Of a stretch of DNA of 64,000 nucleotides, positions 52,987 to 60,622 are shown piece after piece. A program made the position numbers and the translations under genes. Every line of letters begins with the position of its first letter. Positions within the stretch are counted from its first letter, which is position 1. Below the pieces are notes generated by a model, which worked only from the letters and a program-made list of their open reading frames with translations, made no database searches and had not been told where the DNA came from. The DNA lies in NCBI RefSeq assembly GCF_014651035.1, contig NZ_BMWC01000012.1, forward strand, positions 186,001-250,000, in the 5' to 3' direction. The DNA comes from Streptomyces lomondensis. GTDB taxonomy: Bacteria; Actinomycetota; Actinomycetes; Streptomycetales; Streptomycetaceae.

Positions 52987-53059
52987 GCCTTCGTAGCTCA
53001 GGGGATAGAGCACCGCTCTCCTAAAGCGGGTGTCGCAGGTTCGAATCCTGCCGGGGGCA
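52987..53059 (+). tRNA. tRNA-Arg(CCT), AICE integration site
   Basis: Cloverleaf: acceptor GCCTTCG pairs with CGGGGGC (with G-U pairs); D-arm TAGCTCAGGGGATAGAGCA; anticodon stem CCGCT/AGCGG with loop CTCCTAA, anticodon CCT; T-arm CAGGTTCGAATCCTG. No CCA is encoded. An integrase gene ends about 110 bp downstream, so the 3' half of this gene is the likely attL and was kept intact by the insertion. Confidence 0.95.
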
Positions 53060-53065
53060 CAGCCA

Positions 53066-53108
53066 GAAGGGCCAGCTCAGGAGGGGTTTCCTCCCAGGCT
53101 GGCCCTTC
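53066..53108. terminator. hairpin between tRNA-Arg and integrase
   Basis: An 11-bp stem GAAGGGCCAGC (53066-53076) with its complement 53098-53108, and a second inner pairing (GGAGG/CCTCC). It can terminate both the tRNA and the convergent integrase transcript. Confidence 0.8.
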
Positions 53109-53167
53109 GTCGTTTTCGGGGTCGTGCCACACGCGTGCCACTAGAGTCCACGCGGAGTCCACATCCC

Positions 53168-54298
53168 CTAGTCGGTGGCCTCTCCCCCACCCTCGCGGAT
53201 CATGGCTCCGAGACGATCGGCGATGGCCCGGTCACGGTCGCTGGTCATGTGCTGATAGATCAGCGCGGCGCGCGAGCTGCTGTGCCCCATCCTCGTCATC
53301 AGCTCCCGCGTGCTGGCCCCTGCCGTGGAGGCCAGCGTGTTGCCCGTGTGCCGCAGGTCGTGAAAGTGCAGTTCGGTCGTGACGCCAGCTGCCTTCCGGG
53401 CCTTGACCCAGTCGTCGCGGAAGTTGCTGCGACGCAACTGCCCGCCCTGGGGTCCGACAAAGACGTGCCCCTCACGGCCGGGAGCAGCGAAGTGCTCCAG
53501 GTGGTGCGTGACCGCGTCGAGGAGTTCGGCCGGGAAGGAGACTGAACGAACCCCGGCCGCGGACTTCGGCGCCTTGTCGAAGAGCCGGCCGTCCTGCAAC
53601 TCGGCCTGAGCGCGGCGCACAGTGACAGTCAGCACCTCCAGGTCGATGTCCCGGCGTCGCAAGGCCGCCAGCTCCCCGAACCGCAGCGTGGTGAAGGCCG
53701 CCAGGAGCACGAGCAGCCGGTAGCGCGGCGCGATGGAGTCGGCAACGGCGAAGACCTCCGCGACCGTGAGGACCGGCCGCTCGGGCACGTCGTAGCGGTC
53801 TGCGCCCTTGATGCGGCACGGGTTGCGCCGGATCAGTTCGTCGTCGACGGCCGTGTTCATCAGGGCGCGCAGCAGTTGGTACGCCTTGACGACCGTCGGT
53901 TCCCCGACGCCGGCCGCGAGGAGCTTGCCGCGCCAGCTGCGTACCCGGGCCGTGGTCACGTCGGCCACGCTCCCGGCCCCGAAGGTGGGCAGGATGTGCA
54001 GCCGCATCACCGACTCGTTCCGCTCGCGGGTGCGGTCAGCAAGCTTTCGGTCCCGCAGCCACGCGGTGGCGTACTCCTCGAAGTTCACCGCCCCGGCGTC
54101 CGGGTCCGACCACTGTCCGCGCGTGATGTCCGACTCGATGTGCGTCAGCGCGACTTGGGCGTCTGTCTTGGTCGGGTAGGTGTTCTCCGCCGGGCGCAGT
54201 TGCCCCGTCTCCGGGTCCCGGTAGCGGACCTGCCACCGGCCGGACGGAAGCTGCCGGACCGAACCGAAGTCCCTTCGCCTCCCCTTCTTGTTGGCCAT
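53168..54298 (-). CDS. int: tyrosine-type site-specific integrase
   Basis: Encodes 376 residues. An N-terminal AP2-like arm-binding region (about 10-60) precedes a SAM-like core-binding domain, then the catalytic domain. Active-site residues are visible: Arg in TLRFGELAALRRRDI, His313 and Arg316 in FHDLRHTGNT, His339 in MGHSSSRAAL and the nucleophile Tyr348 in LIYQHMT. It integrates and excises the element at tRNA-Arg. The ATG overlaps the xis stop (TGATG). Confidence 0.95.
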   Translation of the reverse strand: MANKKGRRRDFGSVRQLPSGRWQVRYRDPETGQLRPAENTYPTKTDAQVALTHIESDITRGQWSDPDAGAVNFEEYATAWLRDRKLADRTRERNESVMRLHILPTFGAGSVADVTTARVRSWRGKLLAAGVGEPTVVKAYQLLRALMNTAVDDELIRRNPCRIKGADRYDVPERPVLTVAEVFAVADSIAPRYRLLVLLAAFTTLRFGELAALRRRDIDLEVLTVTVRRAQAELQDGRLFDKAPKSAAGVRSVSFPAELLDAVTHHLEHFAAPGREGHVFVGPQGGQLRRSNFRDDWVKARKAAGVTTELHFHDLRHTGNTLASTAGASTRELMTRMGHSSSRAALIYQHMTSDRDRAIADRLGAMIREGGGEATD

Positions 54299-54510
54299 CA
54301 GGCAGCCCTCCGCAGGGAGCTGCGCCGATGGCCGATCGGCTGCACCGTATGGGCGTCGATGAAGGCGTTCAGTGCGCTCTCCGGGATACGGACGTGTCGG
54401 CCGACCTTGACGAACACGATGCGTCGCTCGGCGATCAGGCGGCGCGGAAAGCGTTCCGTGGTGCCGAGGAGTTCGGCCACCTGCGACACGGTCAGGTAGC
54501 GGTCAGCCAT
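54298..54510 (-). CDS. xis: excisionase / MerR-like helix-turn-helix protein
   Basis: Encodes 70 residues from ATG 54510, with GGAAGGAGAG upstream. The winged-helix excisionase fold is seen in RYLTVSQVAELLGTTERFPR and RIVFVKVGRHVRIPESALNA. Xis proteins direct the integrase toward excision. The start overlaps the 3' end of the replication gene by 8 bp and the stop overlaps int, giving a tightly coupled rep-xis-int block as in pSAM2. Confidence 0.92.
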   Translation of the reverse strand: MADRYLTVSQVAELLGTTERFPRRLIAERRIVFVKVGRHVRIPESALNAFIDAHTVQPIGHRRSSLRRAA

Positions 54511-55798
54511 GGGTGGACTCTCCTTCCGTTCCGAGGGCGGGTTCGAGGGTTTCGGCGAGCCAGGCTTCGGCGTCGGTGAGGCCGGTTCCGGCGTAGACCC
54601 AGTGCGCGAGGACGAGGGTTGTGTCCGGGCCGGTCTCGGTCGCTTCGGCGGCTTGTGCGCGGCGCCACTCGGCGCGGGCATCACGGAGGGCGCCGAGGGT
54701 GGTGGAGTAGCGACGGGACTTTGTGGAGAAGTGGCCACGGAAGCCGAGCATGTGGGCCCAGGCCCGCAGGCGGAGGTGCTCGAGGTCCTTCCGGGCGCCG
54801 AGCGTCCAAGCCGTGCGGATCAGTTGGCGGGCGTGGTCGCTGATGTCGAGCTGGGCGAGTTCGGCGAGGAACTTAAGCGGCCGGTCCAGGGCTCCCGTGG
54901 CGGTCTCGGCGCCTTTGGTCGCGTACTTGGCGATGTACGCGGCAACGGCCCGCTCGCTCAGCTCCTGGCCACCGTCGAAGTCGGCCGAGCGGATGGTGCG
55001 TACGTCAAGCTGACGGCCGAAGGTGAGGACGTGCGCGCGGCCGTCGATGACGGGGCCCTCCACCCGAACCGCAGCAGTAGCGGCGCGGATGGCGTCGGTC
55101 AACAGCTCGGCGGTGGCCCAGGCGGGAGGCGGGGTGTCCCCGCCCTCGGGGCCGTCGATGCGGATGACGGCGTGGAAGTGGACGGTCCCACGCTTCTGGT
55201 ACTCGGCGACCTTGGCGAAAGACACCCGGGCGTGCTCGCGGAAGGCGCGCTGAGTCAGTCCGGCGCACTTGGCGACCTCCCGGCGCAGGTAGGTCGAGAA
55301 GCGCCGCCACAGGGGACCGGCGTGCGCGTTCCAGAGCACGGCCGCTTCGTAGTCGTAGGTGTCCGGGTCAAGCGGGGTGCCGAGTGCGGGGTCGTCCTGA
55401 TCGTGGAGCGTGCCGCAGCGGCAGCGGCGGACCGAACCGGCCGGGCCGGTGGGGCGGTTGTGGACCGGGCCAAAGCTCGGCGCGGTGAAGGTGGCGAACA
55501 CTCGCGGATGTGCGGCAACGCGTTCGGGGACGCCCTTGCCGCCGCGAAGGCCGGAGGTGATCAGGTGGAAGGTGTCGCGGCGGTAGACCTCGGCGCAGGC
55601 CGCGCACCGGGTCGTGCGGCGGTTGTTGCAGCGGACCAAGAGGTGCCCGGCCGGGAGGCTGGAGGAGTCGAGGTGGTGGAGGACGTTGCCGATCTCGCCG
55701 GTGCGGGTGTTCACGTCGTACTCGGTGCGGTGGCCGTCGAGGCGGATCGGGTGTGTGCAGCCGCCGAGGCCGGCGAGCTGGCGCAGGAGTGCGGGCAT
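54503..55798 (-). CDS. repSA: RepSA-type rolling-circle replication initiator
   Basis: Encodes 431 residues from ATG 55798. A Cys-rich segment (LLVRCNNRRTTRCAACAEVY) lies near 60, the HUH motif (TVHFHAVIRID, His207 and His209) in the middle, and AAYIAKYATKGAE supplies the YxxKY tyrosine. It would nick at a double-strand origin to start rolling-circle replication of the excised element. An in-frame extension with a good ribosome site (GAAGGAG at 55867-55873) reaches only ATC codons, so the N-terminus is uncertain. Confidence 0.9.
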   Translation of the reverse strand: MPALLRQLAGLGGCTHPIRLDGHRTEYDVNTRTGEIGNVLHHLDSSSLPAGHLLVRCNNRRTTRCAACAEVYRRDTFHLITSGLRGGKGVPERVAAHPRVFATFTAPSFGPVHNRPTGPAGSVRRCRCGTLHDQDDPALGTPLDPDTYDYEAAVLWNAHAGPLWRRFSTYLRREVAKCAGLTQRAFREHARVSFAKVAEYQKRGTVHFHAVIRIDGPEGGDTPPPAWATAELLTDAIRAATAAVRVEGPVIDGRAHVLTFGRQLDVRTIRSADFDGGQELSERAVAAYIAKYATKGAETATGALDRPLKFLAELAQLDISDHARQLIRTAWTLGARKDLEHLRLRAWAHMLGFRGHFSTKSRRYSTTLGALRDARAEWRRAQAAEATETGPDTTLVLAHWVYAGTGLTDAEAWLAETLEPALGTEGESTHG

Positions 55799-55952
55799 GG
55801 TGCCGAGGGCGGCCAGTTCGCCGAGTTCGTGGAGCGGGGGCGGAGTGGCGCGGGTGATGATGGCTTCTCCTTCTGGTTTCGGCTGGAGGGAGAGGGCCCC
55901 CGGGGCGGCGGATGCTTGGCGGTATCGAGGCCGCCCCGGGGGGTCTGGTGTG

Positions 55953-56198
55953 TCAGCGGCGGTGCTGGTCGCGGAGCATCGAGCGCAGGACCACGGCGGC
56001 GACGGCCACGGAGACGGCCGTGACGGCGACGGCGGCCAGGAGCGCGGTCAGCACGACGCCGCCGACGAGGACGGCCGCGACCGCTCCCGTGCTGACGGAG
56101 ATCTGAGGGGCGGGACGCCGCGCGGGCACCTGGTCGGCAACGGTGTGGGGGTATGCGGGCGGCGGTGTCGGGCTGTCGGGGTACTTGGGCAGGAACAC
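55953..56198 (-). CDS. SpdD-like spread protein
   Basis: Encodes 81 residues from GTG 56198, which has AAGGAG 8 bp upstream. An ATG at 56231 overlaps the upstream gene stop (ATGA) and would add eleven residues across a probable operator. A Pro-rich N-terminus (FLPKYPDSPTPPPAYPH) is followed by a long hydrophobic region (AVAAVLVGGVVLTALLAAVA and on) and a basic tail. Such small membrane proteins help plasmid spread through the mycelium after transfer. Family assignment rests on layout and position. Confidence 0.75.
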   Translation of the reverse strand: MFLPKYPDSPTPPPAYPHTVADQVPARRPAPQISVSTGAVAAVLVGGVVLTALLAAVAVTAVSVAVAAVVLRSMLRDQHRR

Positions 56199-56217
56199 GG
56201 CGAAGGTCTCCTTATCT

Positions 56218-56226
56218 ACTCGTCTA
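56218..56226 (-). promoter_or_regulatory. element operator O1 (TAGACGAGT)
   Basis: The exact 9-bp core lies on the minus strand, 20-28 bp upstream of the SpdD GTG. It matches O2-O4. Confidence 0.65.
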
Positions 56227-56227
56227 G

Positions 56228-56416
56228 TCATGTGCCGTTGACGATGTCCACGCCGGAGCGCGTACCGGACTCGATGGCCGGAGCCATGAACGTGTGCGAG
56301 AGCCAGAAGCCGAAGAGGGCGATCAGGACGACAATCCACGTGCGGACGCCGAGGAACTTGACCGCTCCCCAGGCGAAGAAGCCGAGGACGACGACGAGCG
56401 GCAGGCTGACGGTCAC
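56228..56416 (-). CDS. small membrane protein of the spread region (62 aa)
   Basis: Encodes 62 residues from GTG 56416 (AAAGGA upstream). Two hydrophobic stretches (VSLPLVVVLGFFAWGAVKFL and TWIVVLIALFGFWLSHTF) make it a double-spanning membrane protein, with a short polar tail. It lies between two Spd-like genes and overlaps the start region of the SpdD gene. Probably part of the intramycelial spread machinery. Confidence 0.75.
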   Translation of the reverse strand: MTVSLPLVVVLGFFAWGAVKFLGVRTWIVVLIALFGFWLSHTFMAPAIESGTRSGVDIVNGT

Positions 56417-56431
56417 GGTTTCCGGGTCCTT

Positions 56432-56623
56432 TCAGCGGACGGGGCAGCGGTGGGTACGGGCGGCCAGCTCGGCGGCAGCGCGGCTGTCGTAGTCGGCGGA
56501 GAAGCCGCAGCGCGGGGCTGTGCAGGCGGCGGTGTGCTTCTCCCGGCCGCGACCGTCGTAGGACGTGCCGACCTGGACGGGGCCGATGCGGGTGACGGAG
56601 CGGAAACGGCGGTTGGCGCTCAC
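56432..56623 (-). CDS. small Cys-containing mobile-element transfer protein (63 aa)
   Basis: Encodes 63 residues: RFRSVTRIGPVQVGTSYDGR, then TAACTAPRCGFSADYDSRAA and RTHRCPVR. Three cysteines and two histidines could bind a zinc ion. The sequence type is recurrent in streptomycete AICEs and is usually labelled a mobile-element transfer protein. It is 12 bp from the downstream end of the DUF2637-like gene, so co-transcribed. Confidence 0.78.
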   Translation of the reverse strand: MSANRRFRSVTRIGPVQVGTSYDGRGREKHTAACTAPRCGFSADYDSRAAAELAARTHRCPVR

Positions 56624-56635
56624 GTGGGTCTCCTC

Positions 56636-57295
56636 TCAGAGCTGGGCGGCGATGGCGTCGGCCATGGGCGGCGGGACGCCGAGGCGGGCGCGCAGGGTCG
56701 GGGTGTCGATGGCCGTTCCGGTGCGGGCGTGGTGCTCGGCGGCGACTTTGCGGGCGTGCTCGACCAGGGCAACCGGGACAGCGACCGGAGGCGGGGCCGA
56801 CGGTGGGTCAGGTGCCGGGTCGGCTACCGGTGGCATCGGTGGTTCTTGTGCAGGCTGGGGCACGTCCTCCTGGTCCTCGATGTCCTCGCATTCCTGTTGG
56901 GCCACGGCGTTCCCGGTCTCGTCGGGCGACGCCGGCGGCGAGTGGACCAGGAGGGTTCCGCCAAGGAAAGCGACCGCGGGCCAGCCCGCGACGAGGATGC
57001 GGAGCCAGGCCGGTACGTGGTCCAGGTCGAGCAGTCCGGCTGTGGCCACGTTCGCGCCGAGGGACGCGGCGAGTGCGATCAGGAACCAGCACCACCCGGC
57101 CGCTTTCGCCTCCCCGGAGCGCAGTCGGCGCCAGGCAGCAACGAGCAGCAGGTCAACGCTGATCGGGTAGGCCCACGCTTTCCACCCGTCCTGTCCGGCC
57201 GCCGAGGCGACGTCGTGGAGGTGGGCGAAGGACAGCGCGGCGGCGATGACCGCCTGAACGAGCACCGCATCGACGCGGGCCAGGTGGGCGCGCAT
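56636..57295 (-). CDS. DUF2637/SpdB-like membrane protein
   Basis: Encodes 219 residues. Four membrane helices (about 12-32, 42-57, 67-90, 97-118) include SFAHLHDVASAAGQDGWKAW and AYPISVDLLLVAAWRRLRSG, typical of DUF2637. A Pro-rich acidic linker follows, then a C-terminal winged-helix-like tail (TPTLRARLGVPPPMADAIAA). Such proteins accompany TraB/TraSA in streptomycete conjugation and may act in spread between compartments. Confidence 0.82.
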   Translation of the reverse strand: MRAHLARVDAVLVQAVIAAALSFAHLHDVASAAGQDGWKAWAYPISVDLLLVAAWRRLRSGEAKAAGWCWFLIALAASLGANVATAGLLDLDHVPAWLRILVAGWPAVAFLGGTLLVHSPPASPDETGNAVAQQECEDIEDQEDVPQPAQEPPMPPVADPAPDPPSAPPPVAVPVALVEHARKVAAEHHARTGTAIDTPTLRARLGVPPPMADAIAAQL

Positions 57296-57373
57296 GCTGC
57301 GGCTCCTTCCGGTCGGGCATGGGAGGGGTAGGGACGTGGCGTGAGGCGGTCACGCCGACCGAGGTTGCGCGGG

Positions 57374-58750
57374 TCAGTCGGTCACCAGTCGGGGCCGCAC
57401 CGCCGGGCCCGGTGTCTCGACGGGCCGTACGGGCACGTCGGGCCGGAAAGGCTTGAGCGCGGGCAGGTCGGGAACAAGGTGGGCCGACTCCCGGCAGGTC
57501 TCGGCCGCGTCGCCCAGCGACAAGTACGGCGTGCGGATGCGGGACCAGCCGCCTGAGGTGTCACCGGCCACGGCGAGGCCGGGCCGTTCGGGGGCGATGG
57601 CGCAGGCGGCCGTGACCGCTTCGGGTGCGATGTCGCCGAGCGCCATCTTCGCGGAGGCCTCGTCGTTCACCCGGTGGCAGACGCGACCGGTCAACTGCGC
57701 TCGCAGCATGGTGGCGCCCTTGCCGAGTTCGGCGCCGAAGCGCTGGCCGCAGACCTCCAGGTAGATGCCAGCCGCGCGGCCGAGTTGGGCGAGCCGAATG
57801 AGCTGGGTGACCATCTCGTCCCGCCGTTCCTCGTCCTTCCTGGTGGCGACGAGGAATAGTTCAGCGACCTCGTCCACGAACAGAACGAGGGGAACGGGGC
57901 GTTCGGAGTCGGGCAGTCCCCAGACGTCCGAAGTGATTTCCTCGGCCGGAGTGTCCGGCGCGATGCCCTGCCGGGCCTTAATCAGGTCGTATCGGTCCTC
58001 CATTTCCTTCACGAGCACGGGCAGCAGCTCGGCGGCCTGCTCCGGATCGGTAGCCAGCGCGGACAGCCGAGGAGCGAACGGCGCCAGCTCCACACCACGC
58101 TTGCAGTCGATGCCGACCAGGGCGACCGGCTGAGAGGCGAGTCCGGCGATCAGGTGCCGCAGATACATGGACTTGCCCGACAGCGTCGCGCCGAGGGTGA
58201 GTTGGTGGGGCACAGTCCGGTAGTCGCGCACGAAGGGCGTGGCGTCCTCCCGCAGGGCAACCGGAACGCTCAGCAATCCAACATCGATCTTGCGCGGCAT
58301 CCGCACCCGGTGCAGGACATCGAAGCCGACAAGACGCAGTTCGACCACACCCGGCTTGACCGTCGAGACGTACACGGCGTGAACGCCCCAGGCGTGCCGC
58401 AGCCGTTCCGCCGAGGCTGCTACGTCGGCTGGTTCCTGCCCCGGAGCGAGCCGGAGACGGAGCCGCAGCCCGGTCGAGGTGGGCCGGATGATGCCCCGAC
58501 GAGGCGGTACGGGGCGGACCTCACGGCGGGTGGTGGCCTTGACCGCCAGCATCCGCAGCCGGGAGGGGGCCACGGTCAGGCCGCAGGCCTCCATGACCGA
58601 TCCGTAGGAGCTGAGGAGCCGGGCCGTGGATATCGGCAGGCCGACCGTGGACCAGTACACCCCGGGGTGCTTGGCCCGGGCGTAGGCGGCCCCGCCGCCG
58701 ATTGCGGCGACAGGACCACCCACTTCCAGGAGTGTTGTCAGGTCGGTCAT
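57374..58750 (-). CDS. traSA: FtsK/SpoIIIE-type conjugal translocase
   Basis: Encodes 458 residues from ATG 58750. After a membrane-associated N-terminus, the motor domain carries Walker A LGATLSGKSMYL (Lys193), Walker B VPLVLFVDEVAEL (Asp293) and a C-terminal sensor-like GQRFGAELGKGATMLRAQLT. TraSA proteins pump double-stranded DNA between hyphae. The ATG overlaps the stop of the SCO3933-like gene (TGATG). It is the only transfer gene needed in this plasmid class. Confidence 0.93.
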   Translation of the reverse strand: MTDLTTLLEVGGPVAAIGGGAAYARAKHPGVYWSTVGLPISTARLLSSYGSVMEACGLTVAPSRLRMLAVKATTRREVRPVPPRRGIIRPTSTGLRLRLRLAPGQEPADVAASAERLRHAWGVHAVYVSTVKPGVVELRLVGFDVLHRVRMPRKIDVGLLSVPVALREDATPFVRDYRTVPHQLTLGATLSGKSMYLRHLIAGLASQPVALVGIDCKRGVELAPFAPRLSALATDPEQAAELLPVLVKEMEDRYDLIKARQGIAPDTPAEEITSDVWGLPDSERPVPLVLFVDEVAELFLVATRKDEERRDEMVTQLIRLAQLGRAAGIYLEVCGQRFGAELGKGATMLRAQLTGRVCHRVNDEASAKMALGDIAPEAVTAACAIAPERPGLAVAGDTSGGWSRIRTPYLSLGDAAETCRESAHLVPDLPALKPFRPDVPVRPVETPGPAVRPRLVTD

Positions 58751-59106
58751 CAGGCAGCGGCCCCGGTGGCGGCCGGGAACGCGGCCGGTGTCACGGCGGC
58801 TGCTCGGTAGGCGATGCCGTGGCGCTGCTGGCCGTTGAAGACGCTCTCCCACGGTCGGGCCACCAGCCCCGGCAGCGAGACCGGAGCCCCGAGGGTCAGC
58901 CCCTCGGACACTCCGCTCTCGGGAACGGTGACCTTGATCAGCGACGACTCGCCGTCTTCCAGGTAGACGACGCCGATCGTCATCAGTGCCTCTCCGCTGG
59001 TGACGTCCTTGGCGATCTCGCCGGTCTGCCGGTCGCGGACCTTGGGCTCGGGGGCCTCGGTCAGCAGGATCGTTGCGGCGGAGGTCTCTACACGGATGGT
59101 GCGCAA
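58750..59106 (-). CDS. SCO3933-like regulatory protein
   Basis: Encodes 118 residues from TTG 59106 (GGGAAGAAG upstream). A beta-rich protein with VRDRQTGEIAKD, TIGVVYLEDGESSLIKVTVP and GLTLGAPVSLPGLVARPWE; such proteins recur upstream of tra genes in Streptomyces elements and are annotated as SCO3933-family regulators. The actual activity is unknown. An element operator lies 16-24 bp upstream and a second one 90 bp upstream, so this operon is likely repressed by the GntR protein. Confidence 0.8.
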   Translation of the reverse strand: MRTIRVETSAATILLTEAPEPKVRDRQTGEIAKDVTSGEALMTIGVVYLEDGESSLIKVTVPESGVSEGLTLGAPVSLPGLVARPWESVFNGQQRHGIAYRAAAVTPAAFPAATGAAA

Positions 59107-59121
59107 GACTTCTTCCCATCT

Positions 59122-59130
59122 ACTCGTCTA
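59122..59130 (-). promoter_or_regulatory. element operator O2 (TAGACGAGT)
   Basis: An exact core on the minus strand, 16-24 bp upstream of the tra-operon start codon, within TTGTATAGACGAGTAG. Confidence 0.7.
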
Positions 59131-59195
59131 TACAAGATGCGGTGTTTGAACCCGATCTCCCGGGAACGGCAACCACCTTGCCATACAACTTGCCC

Positions 59196-59211
59196 ACTCG
59201 TCTATACGAGT
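59196..59211. promoter_or_regulatory. element operator O3 (perfect dyad)
   Basis: On the minus strand ACTCGT-ATAG-ACGAGT: 6-bp arms, 4-bp centre, containing the same TAGACGAGT core. It lies in the 166-bp gap between the tra operon and gntR 3' end. Confidence 0.72.
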
Positions 59212-59272
59212 AAGCGTGTTGGGGTGTACGAGTTCGGAGAAGCCTCCCCGCGCACCACCACCGGTCAGGCGC

Positions 59273-60061
59273 TCACGTCGCCGGGAGCTGGTACGACAGC
59301 ACGTAGGCATCCGCAGCCATGACCGTGTCGCAGACCTCCACGGCCCGCCCTTCCTGGTCGAACGCGGTACGGATCAGGTGGATGACCGGCACGCCGGAGG
59401 CCAGCCGCAGTGTGCGCACCTCATCGGGCGAGGGCATCCGGGCGCGGATCTCTTCCTCGAAGTGGTCGAGGCGGTGTCCCAGCTCCTCAAGCCGGGCGTA
59501 GATGCCACCGGGGCCGGGGTTGGGCTCGGCGATCGGTGTGCCCCGTGCGATGTCGAGCGGCAGATACGAGGTGGCGAACTCCACCGGCCGCCCGTCCAGC
59601 AGATACCGGCGACGCCGGGCGAGCACTCGCCGCACGGACCCGAGCCGGTTGGAGACGTCCTGGCTGGCCTTCTCTTCCTTGACCTCGAGGCTGTCCACCT
59701 GTGGGTGACTGCCGGCGGCGTCGGCCTCCACGATGAACGCGGACTTCCCCTGCTCGCGGTGGCGCCGGGCGAACCGGTCGGAGGCGAGCCGCCGTACAGG
59801 CGGTCGTGGTCGCACGAAGACGCCCTTGCCGTGCTCGGCATGGACCAGGCCCTCGCCCTGAAGGACGGAGAAGGAGTTTCGAACCGTCATACGGGAAACC
59901 CCGTAATGCTCGACAAGTTCGGCCTCCGAGGGCAGCTTTTCGCCCTCTTTGAATCGCCCACGGTCGATGGCCTCGCGCAGCTGGTCGGCGATCTGCCGGA
60001 AGACCGCACGATCGCTCGTGGGGTCGAGATCGCCGAGGAGGCCGGAAGGGAGAGAGGGCAC
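59273..60061 (-). CDS. korSA: KorSA-like GntR/HutC-type regulator
   Basis: Encodes 262 residues from GTG 60061 (AAAGGAG upstream). The GntR winged helix is FRQIADQLREAIDRGRFKEG and KLPSEAELVEHYGVSRMTVR. The UTRA effector domain (about 100-250) follows, with VEFATSYLPLDIARGTPI. In pSAM2, KorSA of this class represses the transfer and replication activator. Its own promoter region carries element operator O4, implying autorepression. Confidence 0.88.
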   Translation of the reverse strand: MPSLPSGLLGDLDPTSDRAVFRQIADQLREAIDRGRFKEGEKLPSEAELVEHYGVSRMTVRNSFSVLQGEGLVHAEHGKGVFVRPRPPVRRLASDRFARRHREQGKSAFIVEADAAGSHPQVDSLEVKEEKASQDVSNRLGSVRRVLARRRRYLLDGRPVEFATSYLPLDIARGTPIAEPNPGPGGIYARLEELGHRLDHFEEEIRARMPSPDEVRTLRLASGVPVIHLIRTAFDQEGRAVEVCDTVMAADAYVLSYQLPAT

Positions 60062-60080
60062 GTGTACTCCTTTAGGTATC

Positions 60081-60089
60081 TAGACGAGT
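60081..60089 (+). promoter_or_regulatory. element operator O4 (TAGACGAGT)
   Basis: An exact core on the plus strand in the gntR-nudix divergent region, 20-28 bp from the gntR start and 56-64 bp from the Nudix start. Confidence 0.7.
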
Positions 60090-60144
60090 GGGCGAGCTTT
60101 GTTGCTACGGTGGAGAGCCTAGCCATCCGAGAGGGTAGAGGAAC

Positions 60145-60576
60145 GTGAGCACCGACCGTCCGCACTCCGTGAGCGTCGCCGGAGTCATCGTCGACGACCA
60201 GGGCCGGGCCCTCTTGATCAAACGCCGCGACAACGGCCACTGGGAACCCCCGGGCGGAGTCCTCGAACGCGAGGAAACCATCCCCGAGGCCCTCCAGCGG
60301 GAAGTTTTGGAAGAGACCGGCATCAAGATCGCGCTTCCCGCGATGCTGACCGGGATCTACAAGAACATGAAGGGCTTGATCGTCTCCATGGTCTTCCGCT
60401 GTGAGGCCGCCGACGGTACGCCCACCACCGGGGACGAGACCCGCGCGCTGCGCTGGGCCACTCGTGAAGAGGTCATCGAACTCGCCGACGAGGCATACGC
60501 GATCCGCGTCCTGGACGCACTCGACGCGGTGTCCCCGCCGGCCATCCGCGCGCACGATGGCGTGAAACTCGTCTAG
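60145..60576 (+). CDS. Nudix hydrolase, Pif-like immunity candidate
   Basis: Encodes 143 residues from GTG 60145. The Nudix box is complete: G38-x5-E44-x7-R52-E53-x2-E56-E57-x-G59 within VLEREETIPEALQREVLEET. In pSAM2 the immunity factor Pif, which prevents redundant transfer between donor cells, is a Nudix protein. Location next to the KorSA-like gene in an AICE makes a Pif role plausible, but housekeeping nucleotide hydrolysis cannot be excluded. Confidence 0.88.
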   Translation: MSTDRPHSVSVAGVIVDDQGRALLIKRRDNGHWEPPGGVLEREETIPEALQREVLEETGIKIALPAMLTGIYKNMKGLIVSMVFRCEAADGTPTTGDETRALRWATREEVIELADEAYAIRVLDALDAVSPPAIRAHDGVKLV

Positions 60577-60622
60577 CCCGAACCCGCTGCACATTGCGGC
60601 CTACCAGCACGAAGGAACTTGT

